Shown here: piece by piece, positions 45,097 through 56,686 of the stretch | How the letters are laid out: every line of letters begins with the position of its first letter | How positions within the stretch are numbered: position 1 is the first letter of the stretch | From: Fragilaria crotonensis | Taxonomy: Eukaryota > Bacillariophyta > Fragilariophyceae > Fragilariales > Fragilariaceae | DNA: 64,000 bases | Assembly (NCBI GenBank): GCA_022925895.1 | Contig: JAKSYS010000120.1 | Span: 1 to 64,000 of the forward strand | Direction: 5' to 3' | Made by a program: the position numbers and the translations under genes | Notes under the pieces: model-generated | What the model was told of the DNA's origin: nothing | Databases searched by the model: none | The model's input: the letters and a program-made list of their open reading frames with translations, nothing else

Positions 45097-47103
45097 TACT
45101 GCTGCCATTGTCCCGGCAACTGTCACAAGGTCCATGCTTGCAGACTACTTGGCTTGGGTCTGGGAATGTGATTTGTGATTGTTCGCTGTACAGTGTACAG
45201 TACAGAACGAAAGACTGATGTAGACTACTTCTCCCTACTCGTTGTACTCCGGTACGCCGCAATGTGTAATCCGAGCACTACCAGAATATCGGGTGCATAG
45301 TGGCTAGTGGTTACGAACGTTCTCTAGATTTTAATGTCTTTAGGCCTACCCTCCCTCATGTTGGATCACACCAAACAAAAGTTAAATTCTTCTGATAGAC
45401 AGGTTTGTCACTAACACCCCAATGCTCTCAATTGTTTAAGTCAAATGGAAAATATAGGCTGGTCCTCCCAGCATGGAATCAATTTCTACAACATGTGTTG
45501 TTTTTCCTTTTTCCATTGTCACAATACTGTACCATCGATTTTTGTCCCTCCAGGTCCTCATTTTCTTCTCTTGCAATCCTCTCTCAACCGATGATTCCTC
45601 TTCATCCATTGACTTTTCCTCACTCATTTTTGCGTGCATAATGAATGCTGACGTTGCCAGAGTTGCCACAAGTTCCCTGAGGGAGCTGGACTCCACAAAG
45701 AGCATCAAGGTTTTCAAGCTTTGTGTCCTTACAGTGCCTGATTCCATTTTTGTTCTATAATGACCAAGATTACTTACGAAAAGGTACTTGCTGAACAGTA
45801 TTCTAGGAACCCTGATGAGCATCCACAATCAGTTTGCATGGTGAGCCAGCACCTTGATGAGTGTACTGGGCTTTTTGATCACGTGTGTGACATGTCTGAC
45901 AACAATGAGGAAATCATGCAGCAGACAGGTAACAATAACTAAAACAGCACAACACTGGTTCTTAAACCATTCCTCAATTGTCTTTCATTTTTGCACTTGG
46001 GAATCAATCCAACCAAATCAAGTTGTGTCTTCTTCACTCTAGAGCAGTATAGCCTCGCTCAGATCTCTGCATTCCCAAGAACAGATCAAGAATGCAAAAC
46101 ACTGGCAGCATTTTTGACCAACGGGAGTCTCTATAAATCCTATGTGACTACCGGCAATTATTGCTCCATAGGGCTGCATGAGTAGGGATGATTTGTATGT
46201 TTCTTCTTCCCAATAAAACGTCCAAAAGTTGTTGGCTTGTTCTCAAAACATCACCAATATAAACTGTAATTTCTGCAAGTGTACCTTGCTATAATGATGC
46301 AACCGATCATAGTTTGGACAGCACTGGCTGTTTCATCAGCTATGGCCTTGACGATACTAGTGGTGTGGTTGACAATGCATGTGGGTGCAACTTTTTGCCT
46401 TGCTTTGCATTATTTCAGATGTACAACTAAGGTTTGAAGCATATTCTCCTGATTCTTGAGTGCAGAATAATTGGGAGTTGCCAGATATGGGGAATGATAG
46501 TATTCTTGCTGCTGTAAGTGTCATAATTAACAACAACAGAACCAAGAGGGTGTTTTTTGTTTTATTCTTTCATCGTGATGTTTGTTTACCGTGTAAGCGA
46601 CCGCGTAACACAGAGAACTGAATGGAAAATCTCTCTGTCAGAGCACGTGAGAATCTCACGACTGCTGGGTAACGCCTGTAGACTGTAGATACTACCTGGG
46701 GCCCGGAGTACAGTATTCCGGTAATGAATAGCACTACTCCGTATTCCGTAGATGTTATTCCTACACTGAAAAAGCGTATGTAGAAGTATCGTACTCCAGT
46801 ATACGGTAGAACCAGTAGATTGATTTTAAAGGCTCCAACCGTAACTTGCTCCCGCAGGGTTTTGGTGACAACACGAATCAATTAATCCTATATCCATATC
46901 CTAAGGTTAATAATATACAGTATACGGTATACAGTGCATTGTTTGTGGATTTTGTGACGAGTTTGAATCAAAATGTGGGGCTCAAATCACATCAACCCAC
47001 TTCTGCCAATTTGATTCGGCCAGTTGAAATCTAATCTTGGCGACGAGTGACAATTTGCCAAGATCGCCATCAGCTGCATCGAGCAACTAATAATACTTGG
47101 ACG
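45097..47103. other. Gene-poor stretch with unassigned open frames
   Basis: A minus frame at about 45436-45828 (MFVESSSLRELVATLATSA-like, Glu/Lys-rich) and a plus frame at 45760-45942 have no family signature and lie in AT-richer DNA, possibly transposon debris. GTAC-rich palindromes cluster at 46700-46930, including TATACAGTATACGGTATACAG. Nothing here is firmly coding. Confidence 0.4.
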
Positions 47104-48364
47104 ATGAGATCCTCCTTTCGTTGTTCGTTGCTACTCCTCTTTGTTGCTGCAGGACATGTATCACAGGTTGGAGCGTTTAGGTAAGGGTCTGAGTCGCATC
47201 ATGTAGCATCCGTTAGCATGCATTCATCAATGTCGTTGATCCTTGTTGCCCAAATCCACCCCTCCACAGCACCCTGCCTATCGGTAGTCCACTGAGAAGA
47301 ACTTCACCTCCTTCCTTTGTCACGTCCAAATCCACTTCTCGCTTGCGTCTACACAATTATGATAATCATGATCTTCATCATGATCATGACTTGAACCATC
47401 TGGTTCCTCTCGTACAACAACAACCATTGTGTCGCAAACAACGGCGCAACCGTCTCGTCGTGTCGACCGCTACAGCATCTGCCATTTCCGCCCTCGTAGT
47501 AGCTCTGGTAGCACTCCCTCCATCGGCACTTGCCTTGGACTTGGGAGGACTATCTCTCGCAACGTCCACTACAACCAATTCAGTATGGGACAATTTGATT
47601 CAAACTGGTTTCTACCAAGCATTCTCCTTGGTCTTTTTGAGTGAAATTGGGGACAAGACATTTTTCATTGCCGGCCTGTTGGCCATGAAAACATCACGTT
47701 TCGTTTCCTACCTTGGATCCATGGGAGCTCTCGCTGCCATGACCATATTGTCAGTCCTCATTGGACAGGTCTTTCACGCTGTCCCAGCCGGAATTGCACA
47801 GGGTATACCCCTCGATGATGTTGCTGCCGTCCTGGCATTTGCATTCTTTGGAATCAAAACTCTCAAGGAGGCACTCTTTGTTGATGCGGCGGATGGTGAA
47901 AGTACCAGTAGCATGGATGAGGAATTGGCAGATGCGGAAGAAACTGTGGCAGGCAGTGATACTATTAAGCAAGCGACAGCATGGTGAGTGAAATTGTGTT
48001 TTTTGTTTGTTTGTTTTCATGTGACAGTTCTCTCTATTATCAACTAGCAGTGTCACGTTGTGTTGAAACAACCGAACTCACACAACACCATTTGATACAT
48101 AGGGCCCAAATTCTTTCCACATTCGGACTCGTCTTTGCCGCTGAATTCGGAGATCGTTCGTTCTTGTCCACCATTGCTCTTTCGGCTGCTCAAAATCCAA
48201 TCAGTGTCGCGGGGGGTGCCATTGCTGCTCACGGTGTGGCCACGGGCATTGCCGTCGCCGGTGGTTCCTACGTGGCAAAGTACATTTCCGAAAAGGTGAT
48301 TGGTGTCATTTCTGGAACACTGTTTCTAGTCTTTGCTCTGACGACAGCGTTGGGGATATTTTAA
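47104..48364 (+). CDS. UPF0016/GDT1 (PAM71-like) plastid cation transporter
   Basis: Three exons, 47104-47180, 47270-47983 and 48103-48364, with clean GT-AG introns of 89 and 119 nt. The join is in frame and encodes 350 aa. Exon 1 is a signal peptide ([20 protein letters not shown]) ending QVGAFR. The GA-F cleavage context is typical of diatom plastid import, and a basic transit-like stretch follows. The mature part has the family's two conserved motifs, one per half: SEIGDKTFF and AEFGDRSFL (ExGD[KR][TS]). Six hydrophobic helices flank an acidic loop (DEELADAEE). Plant PAM71/CMT1 homologues move Mn2+ or Ca2+ across thylakoid or envelope membranes to supply photosystem II, so the same is inferred here. 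A small separate exon for the targeting peptide is common in such genes. Confidence 0.92.
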
Positions 48365-48377
48365 ATATAAACGGCAA

Positions 48378-49435
48378 TTATGTAATTGCATCAATTCTAG
48401 AGGTTGTGTCCTCATTTGGCAGTCGTTCCAACGCAACGTCCATAGCTTTGAAGTATGCTTCTTCGGATCCGAGATTGGTACCACCGTCAAGCTTGTCCAA
48501 TACATTCTTCACTCGATCTGTAATATCTGAACCCCATTGACCCCAGCCGCACATGAATCGAAGATAATCACAATAGGAAAGTTCCAAGGCGGCATTAAAA
48601 TCCCTTCGACTGATTGGCTCCTTCAGTTTTCCACATAGCTTCTGAAAATACAGATCAACCAGCGTTTCGTCATTGGCGACACCACTACTGCACAGAAAGT
48701 AGCACAGATCTTTGAGTGGACAGCCTCGACCAACATATTGAAAGTCACACATGGCAACCTTATTCCCATGACATTGGCATCCTTCACATCGCCATGCACC
48801 CAGGACTGAATGGGCGTCTCCTTGAGCCAACGATCCACGGCCGGTGCCGCTAGTTTCAATCGTCCTTCCCAACCCTTATCACTCATGTCCCGCCATTCCT
48901 GGGGACGTGTCTCCAAATGCCAATAGGTACCGACAGATTGTAACTTTGGACAGTCTTTATGCCACGTTGTGGCATGGAAGTGAGCCAACCATTCAAGGAC
49001 CAATTCGTAATAGTTGTCATGGTCGGGTGCGTTCTCCAAGACACTGAGACACAATATGGTTTTTCCATCGTGTTGCTCCACCAACAAACACTGAGCTAAT
49101 CCGACTCCTTGTTTCCTCAACTCATTGCTGTACGTTTGGTAGAATTCCGCTTCGACAACATACGAATCCAACTTGCGTTGATCACCAATTGATATCTTCC
49201 CATTCTTGCCTTTGGTGTTTGTCGCAAAGTGTGGATCCATGTATTTTAGGACAAATGTGTTCTCATCTCTGTCTTGATCCTTTTTATTGTTCGTGTTGTT
49301 GTTGTGAGTCTCGATTCGGTAAATATGACCCATTCCTCCCCACAAACGGGCGATGGAAGAGCATGTCACAGAAGAGACATCCTCAGAGATGCAAAGTTTC
49401 GCGAATCGAAGGGCTTCTGACTTTGATAACGACAT
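48378..49435 (-). CDS. Choline/ecdysteroid-kinase-like phosphotransferase
   Basis: About 352 aa from the ATG at 49435 (MSLSKSEALRF). It has the aminoglycoside-phosphotransferase/CHK fold: LWGGMGHIYRIE (nucleotide loop), TFVLKYMDP (Lys), VVEAEFYQTYSNELRKQG (Glu), VLEWLAHFHATTW, then the catalytic loop SWVHGDVKDANVM and, after a one-base frame change near 48780, the metal motif MCDFQYVGRGCPLKDLCYFL. The C-terminal helices (DLYFQKLCGKL, YCDYLRFMCGW) match EcKinase/DUF1679-type proteins. The substrate, a small alcohol such as choline or a sterol, cannot be told from sequence. The gene is convergent with the transporter, only 13 bases apart. No targeting signal is seen. Confidence 0.8.
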
Positions 49436-49631
49436 CTACAACGAAGAGTGGAGGTGGAATGTCCCATCAACTCATCAACAACGACCAACGATGGGACATT
49501 GCAGCTTCGAGCGTTGAGCGTCAGTACTGGTACCAGGTAGTCTATCGAGTTTTTCTTTATTATGTCATATATTTTTGAAGCGAGGGCGAGTATCCAGTAT
49601 CAAGTACAAGTATCAAGTATCAAGCGACCAC
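49436..49631. other. Upstream flank of the kinase-like gene
   Basis: Short spacer, probably the kinase promoter. It contains AAGTACAAGTATCAAGTATCA near 49603-49623. Confidence 0.35.
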
Positions 49632-49650
49632 TAGTGTCTATTTGACTTCT

Positions 49651-49686
49651 GTCTTTAATTAAAGACAAATCTTTAATTAAAGACAG
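49651..49686. repeat. Left paired TTTAATTAAA palindromes
   Basis: GTCTTTAATTAAAGAC followed after four bases by ATCTTTAATTAAAGAC. A matching inverted pair is at 50841-50878. Confidence 0.85.
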
Positions 49687-49879
49687 TTTGGAGGGTATGC
49701 CGAAAATGGACTTCCCGTAACTATCATGAAAAACGACGATTACCGTCGTGTTCAGCATATTCTCAAACCCTGTGGCACATGAGAGTTTCCTTTAACTCTC
49801 ACAACAACGCCATGAATTCCACCGTCCAAAGAAGAGCGATGAATTTTTAATGAGTTTTCTCAATTTTTTCTCATGATTG

Positions 49880-50610
49880 AAATTACGTAGAACTTATACT
49901 GTATGCCACGACAGATTGCTAATTCATGACACATTTTGACCCTATGGATAGATCAGACACCTGTCGCTTTTGACCGAAAACGAGGGCATAAATGTATTCA
50001 TTATATAACAATAAGTGTAGGTCATATGGGAGATATGTTTTAATTCGCGGTATCAACGAAGTACTGTTGACTGGAAACGTTCGATCAACAGCAAAAAAAA
50101 CCGTTGAAAAATCATGTAGAATATATACCATACCCTACGCCAGATTTTCTGATCCATGACACATTTTGACCCTATGGTAAGATCATGCTCCTGTCACTTT
50201 CAACCAATAGTGAGGTCTCCAACGTCTTCGGCATATATTCATTGTCGCAAGGGCAAATACAAGGTTTGTCTCAAGCACAGGTACGTAAGCAGTATGATGG
50301 AATAGAAAGTGTTCGATTCTCAAAAATCAACCGTAGAAAACTCATGTAGAATATGTACTATCCTCCTCGTCAGATTCCTGTGGTCATTACTCATTTTGAT
50401 CGTGTGATTTGATGATACTCGTGCCGTTTTCAACCAAAAGTGAGGTCACCGTCATATTCTTCATCTTTTACATAACGCCGGGGCACGTGGGAGGTTTGTC
50501 TGAAAGTTAAGTATTTACGCAGCAGTATTCGTTGGAAAAGAGCTCAATTAGAAAGAAAACGTTGAAAAAATTCATGTAGAATATATACCATGGCCCACGA
50601 CAGATTGCCG
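49880..50610. repeat. 229-bp tandem repeat, about three units plus a partial one
   Basis: The landmark CATGTAGAATAT (ACGTAGAACTTAT in the first copy) recurs at 49888, 50116, 50346 and 50576, i.e. spacings of 228, 230 and 230. Each unit also has GACACATTTTGACCCTATGG or a variant, and CTTTCAACCAA(T/A)AGTGAGG or a variant. Units are diverged by eye, so the array is not new. Confidence 0.8.
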
Positions 50611-50840
50611 CGTGCCGCAGAGTATTGATAAGGTGAGCTAAAACGTAAAATTATGTACTAGCAACCAACCAACATGATGCCACGAAGAATACAAAAGACA
50701 CTATATGCTTACATTTGAAGGAAAAAGTGCTTATTTGATGAGTAATTCATATCGGTTGTCGGCCATTGTTCAAGTCAATTTTTGTGTTGCCGTGGTATCG
50801 ATTGCACGAAGGGCCGTCTTGCAAACGTACGAAAAAATCT

Positions 50841-50878
50841 GTCTTTAATTAAAGATAATTTTGTCTTTAATTAAAGAT
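50841..50878. repeat. Right paired TTTAATTAAA palindromes
   Basis: Inverted counterpart of 49651-49686; one half-site has T for C. Confidence 0.8.
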
Positions 50879-51083
50879 TGAGCCCAGACGGATAGACACT
50901 AGAGCACAGTATGAGTACAGTACCTGGTACTGAGTACCAAGTTCACCAACTGTACAAAAAAAAACACCATATCTAATTTAACGTGCTGCCGCTGTGTCCG
51001 GGTTATATAGACGCTCGACCCACACGGTGAGACCGTAGCCTGGGATTAGGCTAGACCCCACAAACTTGGTTGTTTCTCATGTC

Positions 51084-52015
51084 CTATCGTTTTGCCCAAT
51101 ATGACTTTAACGATCGCATCCCCGAAGTCGCTAATTTATTCGCCCTCTTCACACTTAATCTCAGAATCGGTTCGTTTATCTGCAACCAGGTCTTTATATG
51201 CCACGTTGACTTGGCTTCGTGATCTCGAACATCCTCCATCAATAACTCCTGAACAGTCGGTTCGTACATGTTTCGTAACGCATACAATTCCCTCAACGTT
51301 TGTAATGCATTCCTCCTGTCCGCAATCGCGCTCAGCCTGGCATCTGCTCCATGCAAATCAGCATTGTTTCTGCTTTCCCATAGCAGATACCAATTGTCCC
51401 ACAATCGCCCAATCATAGCGACCTGCCACTTGGAACCTTTTTTGCTTTTCTTCGAGTCATAATTTGGTCTTGTGGCATAATGAGCGTCCTGCAAATCGAC
51501 CCATTCACAACTGAATCTGCCGAGAAATATGTGTCTCCAACCAATCTTGTTTTGTTGTGTAATAAGGCGTTCGTATTCGTCGTCATAGATCGCCGTTTCT
51601 AATTGATACGACTCTGGATCAGCGCACTCAAACCAACCCTTGATACCGTCCAGGAGGATAGTTCGTAGGCCGGGGCGAGTTTCCCATTTGGCACAAGTCT
51701 TTCCAAGGACCGTGAGTAAGTTCGCTCGCCACGCCGCTCGACTCGAATGCCCGCATCGCAGAATATGGTCCCAATCCTCATCACCACACGGACACACCGG
51801 ACACCCTCTTCGACTAGGATCACGTCTATGCTGCCGATGATTAGTCGGTAGTATTTCTTGAACTAACTTGATGTAGTGGTCTCGTCGCTTGATGCGCTTG
51901 TGGAGACATGCAGCGTGCGCTTTCCAATTGATCCGTTCTGTCGTACTAGCGTTCCATCCATTTCGTGCTTGGAGATGAGCTAATAATGGGCCATAGGTCG
52001 CTTGATGTCAAATTG
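51084..52015 (-). pseudogene. 3' remnant of a non-LTR retrotransposon (LINE)
   Basis: The minus-strand frame reads from about 52013 (ATYGPLLAHLQARNGW, INWKAHAACL, LVQEILPTNHRQHRRDPS) through a zinc-finger-like CPVCPCGDEDWDHILRC to a stop at 51084. The CPxC...HxxxC finger after a helical IDW/NWKAH block is the usual end of diatom LINE-type polyproteins. The reverse transcriptase and endonuclease are missing: a stop closes the frame at its 5' end, typical of 5'-truncated LINE copies. The roughly 300-codon remnant itself is open, so the copy may be fairly young. A domesticated host gene is a less likely reading. Confidence 0.6.
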
Positions 52016-52980
52016 CTGTTTTATATTTCGTTGTGACAGTTCCCTTTGGTGTAATCAAGTGAACTCCGGCCTCCTCTGTCAACAAGGCATGCGGTCGAAT
52101 CGCGCCAGTTCACCAACTGTACAGTACTACAGTACTACATATGATACACAATAGTTGGCATCCAAATCCAGTACTCAATGCGGTACACGACTCTCGTGGC
52201 ACTACAAGTACAAGTACTGCATTTCGTTAAGTTGCACTGCTTGCTCCTTGTACAGTATATTGTAGTCGGGTTACTCCAGTACTCGGAGTATACACTATGT
52301 ACCTCTAGACGGACCAGCCAAAATGAAATTACGTCATGTAGAGTGAGTACTTGTACCAGGTACCAGGTAGCGACCCCTACTGTACTACATGATCGCTTCA
52401 TCATTTGATGTTGAATGTTGATGTTCGTTGTGCTGCTGGATGTGCAGGCTTCTGGGGATGCTGAATGAGAGATAGGATAGAATGCACCGTTGTAAGTAAG
52501 TGTCAGGACAGTACTACAGTTTCACGGACTCCTCTCCGCGCATGGACGTCCACAATCGTTGTTTCTTGTTTAGCGGACGTCGACTGTTTTAGACATTTGA
52601 CGGTCAATTTTTCATATACAAAGTGTCCTTTTTTCTTGACATCCACGGATCCGACCGACACACATGTATGAGTCTTGCCCCCTGCCATATCGAAGTACAG
52701 TAGAAAGTCGCAGACGAAAATCGTATCAACGAACACTCCGGTGTGGCCCGCGTTCAGTATATAAAGTTTAATCAGACTTGTATATGTTGAGAACGAAAAT
52801 CCCTTCCCGCGTGCGATCCGTTTCTTTCCCCACAAAATGAGCAAGCTGTGAGCGATGTATGTGTTTTCATGTACTCACAAACCGAGTATTTCTCTTCATT
52901 GATCACTTCGTTTCAACTCGAGAGAGATCGCGATACGAACAAAGTGATCACTAGCCACGGCTCATCCTGTGTTGCACCTG
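52016..52980. other. Spacer upstream of the IQ gene
   Basis: No gene supported. GTAC palindromes are dense at 52117-52385 (ACAGTACTACAGTACTACA, CCAGTACTCGGAGTATAC, TTGTACCAGGTACCAGGTAG). The last 200 bases hold the IQ gene promoter. Confidence 0.45.
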
Positions 52981-55900
52981 ATGGACTCTACAGAAGATAC
53001 GGAGAACTGTGATCCTGTCATGACTTCTCATCACTCTGCAGCGTCTCCAAATCTGAAAACTCCAAATGGAACCCGTAGGGCTCCGCCTCGTCGTATCGAT
53101 CGTCTTCGTTTTGCCTTGGAGAGTCCCAGTCCATCGAATGTTTCTACGACTGTGTCTACTCCTCTTGCAAAAAAGACGACGACGATGACCTTTGGAGAGT
53201 TACGTAAGAGTATGCAACAATCGCCAGTGCTGTGTGAAACTCGAGTCCCGAGCAAACCAAGTCCTCTTCCCAAATTGGTCCCAAAGACAAAGCCACCACC
53301 GCCGGCTGCTGTTCCGGTTCTGGGTGTTCTTCGTACCGAAGCCAGTCCATCGAAATTCAAAAGTTCATGGAGAGAGGAGCAGAGAAATCTAGAGCTACAG
53401 GCACGAGTGTTGGCTGGATTGAGCTCACCCCAGGACCTGATGCAAGCGAGTAGAAACGCAACTACTACCATCATGAGCCGCAGTTCCTGGAGAGAAGAAA
53501 GGGACAATTGTGATCTCCGCGACGGGAAATCATCGTCGAGACAACCCACGAGACACAACGAACGACGCATCGAAGCCGAGGAAATTGTGGTTTCCATCCC
53601 AAAGCCACCACCGGAACCACCAACACCGGCTGAGATGGAAGAAATACGAGCCCAAGTTCAACAAGTTGTAACCTCCGGCACTCATGTTGCGGATGACGTC
53701 AACCAGGCTGCCAAAAAGATCTCGACAGCTTTCAATGAAAGCAAATTGAGACATCGTTATTTGCTTCATTCGAGCGCTCGGATCATTCAAACCATATGGA
53801 GAGGTGTTGGTCCTCGTAGAGAAAAGGAGGCTGGATTGATTCGACTCAAGCTTGAGAATGCCGCCGCCACTAGGATGCAAGCCGCGACAAGAATGGTGGT
53901 AGCTCGTCGAACCCTCGTTCAATTCAAAGCGGCGAGAAAGATTCAAACGGCATGGAGGGGGTACCCGCCACGCATGTTGTTTTGGAGCTATCAAATAACC
54001 ACGGCGGCAGCTATCAAGATTCAAAGTGCGTGGAGGTCATTCATGTGCTACTGCGAGTATACGATAACTGTTGAAGACATTGTTATTGTTCAGCGAGTGG
54101 CTCGAAGTTACATTGAACGTCAACGACAAAACAGGTGGAGGAAAGCCAACGATATCCAACGAGTCTTCCGAGGACGCAAGGGTCGAAAAGTGTTTGCCTT
54201 GGTTAAAAAACAACATGATATGCAGTGTAGTGCAACGCATATTCAACGCGTTTTCCGTGGAAGCAGAGATCGAGATTCTGTTAAACTCCTGCGAATGCTT
54301 CATTGTAAAGCAACAACCATTCAGAAGCACTGGCGACGCTTCAAAGTACAACAAGGCTTCTGGCTCTGCATCGGCTGCGTGATTGACATTCAAAGCTTTG
54401 CCAGAGCCAAGACCCAAAGGCAAAGATACGTATCTCACCGGCGTTGTATCGAAGTGTCCCAAAGCGCAGTTCGTCGGTGGCTAGGATGTCGCCGTGTTGA
54501 CGAGCGTCGTCGTGCCAAGAAGGAGGTGGATTCCGCAACAATCATTCAGACCTGGAGAAGGTGCCATGTCGAGCGCCAGAAGTTTTTGGAATACAAGCGA
54601 GTTCAAGCAGCAGCAACGAAGATTCAGGCTGTCTGGCGATCGTTCGTTTGCTTTTCGGACTTCGTATTCACCATTTCAGATATTGTGCTGATTCAGCGAC
54701 TTGCGAGGTCGTACATTCAACGCGTGCGTTCCGCAACATTAATTCAGGCCGCATGGAGGATGTTTGCGTGCAAGACTGTGTACGTTCATACATCTCAGGC
54801 GTAGTGACTATTCAACGTTTATTCCGGGGCATGTGGCTCGAAAGCTGTACGCTGTGAGACATCAGGAACGGGAGGAGCAACGAGCCTTGACTCGCTTGAG
54901 AATTAAAAGTGCCATTGTAATTCAGAGCGCCATCCGTGGCTCATGGGATCGAAAGAAAGTCGCGCTGATTCGACTTGAGCATCGAAAAATCAAGGCAGCG
55001 ACTTCAATCCAGAGTTTGTGGCGATCGTACACATCGCGACAAACTTTCATGTACACGCTTGGCTGCGTGATACAAATCCAGAGCATGGTTCGCGGATTTC
55101 TCGGGCGCCTTGGTTACATTGATGATCTCGGCAGCATTATACTCTCTCAGAGTGCCGTTCGTCGATGGATCGCGATGAGAGCGGGATCGCAACATCGGCT
55201 TCTCGCTATCCTTGATGGAGCCGCTCGGTATGAGCTTATCGCAGAAAGGGATGCAGTGACGACGTTGCAAGAATGGTATTGGAACGTCGTGCGTCCTAAA
55301 TTGCATTACCACGCCGCAGTGAAGGTGCAATCCTTCTTCCGCATGGTAAAAGCAATTATCGAACGTGAAATTCGAAGCGAAATGAAACGCCGAAAACAAG
55401 CAACCAGACATCGAAAAGACGCGGCCATCAAATTGCAGTCATTCTGGCGAGTGGTCTTGGCTATTGACGAGCGACTCAACAGGGTGGATGCGAAACATCA
55501 ATTGCAAGCGGTCATCAAAATTCAGTCATACTTCCGTATGGTATGCGTTCTTCGCACCAAGCGCGCAAAACGATGCAACGACGCAGCCACAAAGATCCAG
55601 TCGTTCTTTCGAATGGTGAGGGCTATGGTAGACCGCGAAATCAAGGCACAGCTGAAGCGCCGAAAGATTCGAAAAATGTTGAGAAATCGAACGAAGGAGA
55701 TCGATGACCTGATGCTTGAGGACGCGTGGGTTGGCATGTCGATTTCAAACGACAGTGACCTTGGCCGGAAAGTCACTAGAGCTTCAGTGTCAGTCGATAT
55801 TCAACCTTCTTCAGCGGAGGTCAATGCATCAATCTCAAGGGAATCCCCTTTGGAAGCTATGGCTTCAAGAACTTGCCCTCCCGTCAGTGTTCATTCTGCT

Positions 55901-56686
55901 GAGTTGGAGGTGAAGGCATCAACCTCAAGTGATTCAATGTTGGAAGCTGTGTGGAAGTTAATGCCGTCAGAGAGCAAGGAGATGAGAAACGCATGGTCAT
56001 CCATGTCTGTTTCCGAAGAGAGTGTTTTCGAAGCTAAACGAACAGCCATCAAATTGGTAAGAAACGGGCTAACAAAACAGTCTGTTCGAAGTGCATCACC
56101 GTCCCCATCAATTTTGGAAGAAAACATATTCGATAGCCAACGTATGGCGACCGAGACCAGGGGTCGCGGGCGATCCAAGACGCCACGTCGAAACGACAAG
56201 CTTCCAAAAGCTGAACATAATTCTGGTCAAGTGCTTGGATCGAGCAGCTTTGTGCAGAACGTTACTGAAGGGACCAAAGCAACTTTATCAGTGAAGCCTC
56301 GACTACCACCCTCCTATTGTCATGAGGGAGTCACCGACGAGAACCCGCCTTCGGAGATGGTTCGTTGGCGCAAAAACTATGACGATTCGGATAATGCGAG
56401 TGAAGTATCAGCTTTAACGACGGGCAGTTCTTTCCGACCATTCCAAGCACGCCCTCGAAGCAATGCTATCGCTACCTATCAAACGTTACGAACGCAGTCC
56501 GCCATGGCGCTTGAAAACAATGACGATGCCTTGTCGAAGATTGACTCTTTAACTGAAGTGTCATCTGCAAATAGGAGCGTCGCAAGTATCACGCGGAACA
56601 AGAATTCTCACGCCGAAAGGGCAAGCGGCACTTTCGGTCACGTTCAAGTTCGAGAACCGATGACTAGTAGGTTCCAGGATGTATGA
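52981..56686 (+). CDS. Multi-IQ-motif calmodulin-binding protein
   Basis: About 1,235 aa from ATG 52981. The first 250 residues are Pro/Ser/Arg-rich and disordered, with a duplicated SSWREE(Q/R) motif. About 24 IQ motifs follow (IIQTIWRG, KIQTAWRGY, DIQRVFRGRKGRK, TIQKHWRRF, KIQSFFRMVRA and others), forming a long helical rod that would bind calmodulin or myosin-light-chain-like proteins. The C-terminal 370 residues are acidic/Ser-rich, with a repeated SxESxLEA-type motif. The IQ density recalls ASPM-like spindle proteins, but no CH, ASH or motor domain is visible, so that name is not justified. Frames change near 54795 and again near 54825 (a GGGG run); reading on gives an uninterrupted IQ series (ISGVVTIQRLFRG, HVARKLYAV). 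No transmembrane segment; cytosolic or cytoskeletal location inferred. Confidence 0.82.

Larger units (their letters stand above)
49632..50901. mobile_element. TA-flanked inverted-repeat element with internal tandem array
   Basis: About 1.27 kb, ending in inverted repeats that begin GTGTCTAT next to TA at both sides (49632-49633 and 50900-50901). Each inverted repeat contains two perfect or near-perfect copies of the palindrome GTCTTTAATTAAAGAC (49651-49666 and 49671-49686 at the left; 50841-50856 and 50863-50878 at the right). No transposase frame is present. TA flanks suggest a non-autonomous Tc1/mariner-type element. The interior is largely a 229-bp tandem repeat. Confidence 0.65.

Noticed and set aside
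45436-45828. 130-codon minus frame
   Set aside because: Open but without any recognised motif and in AT-richer, repeat-like surroundings; kept only as a remark.
49880-50610. CRISPR or rDNA spacer array
   Set aside because: 229-bp contiguous units with no spacers and no rRNA similarity seen.
51023-51068. tRNA-like sequence near CGGTGAGACCGTAGCCTGG
   Set aside because: Short inverted pairs exist but no cloverleaf, T-loop TTCGA or acceptor pairing could be built.
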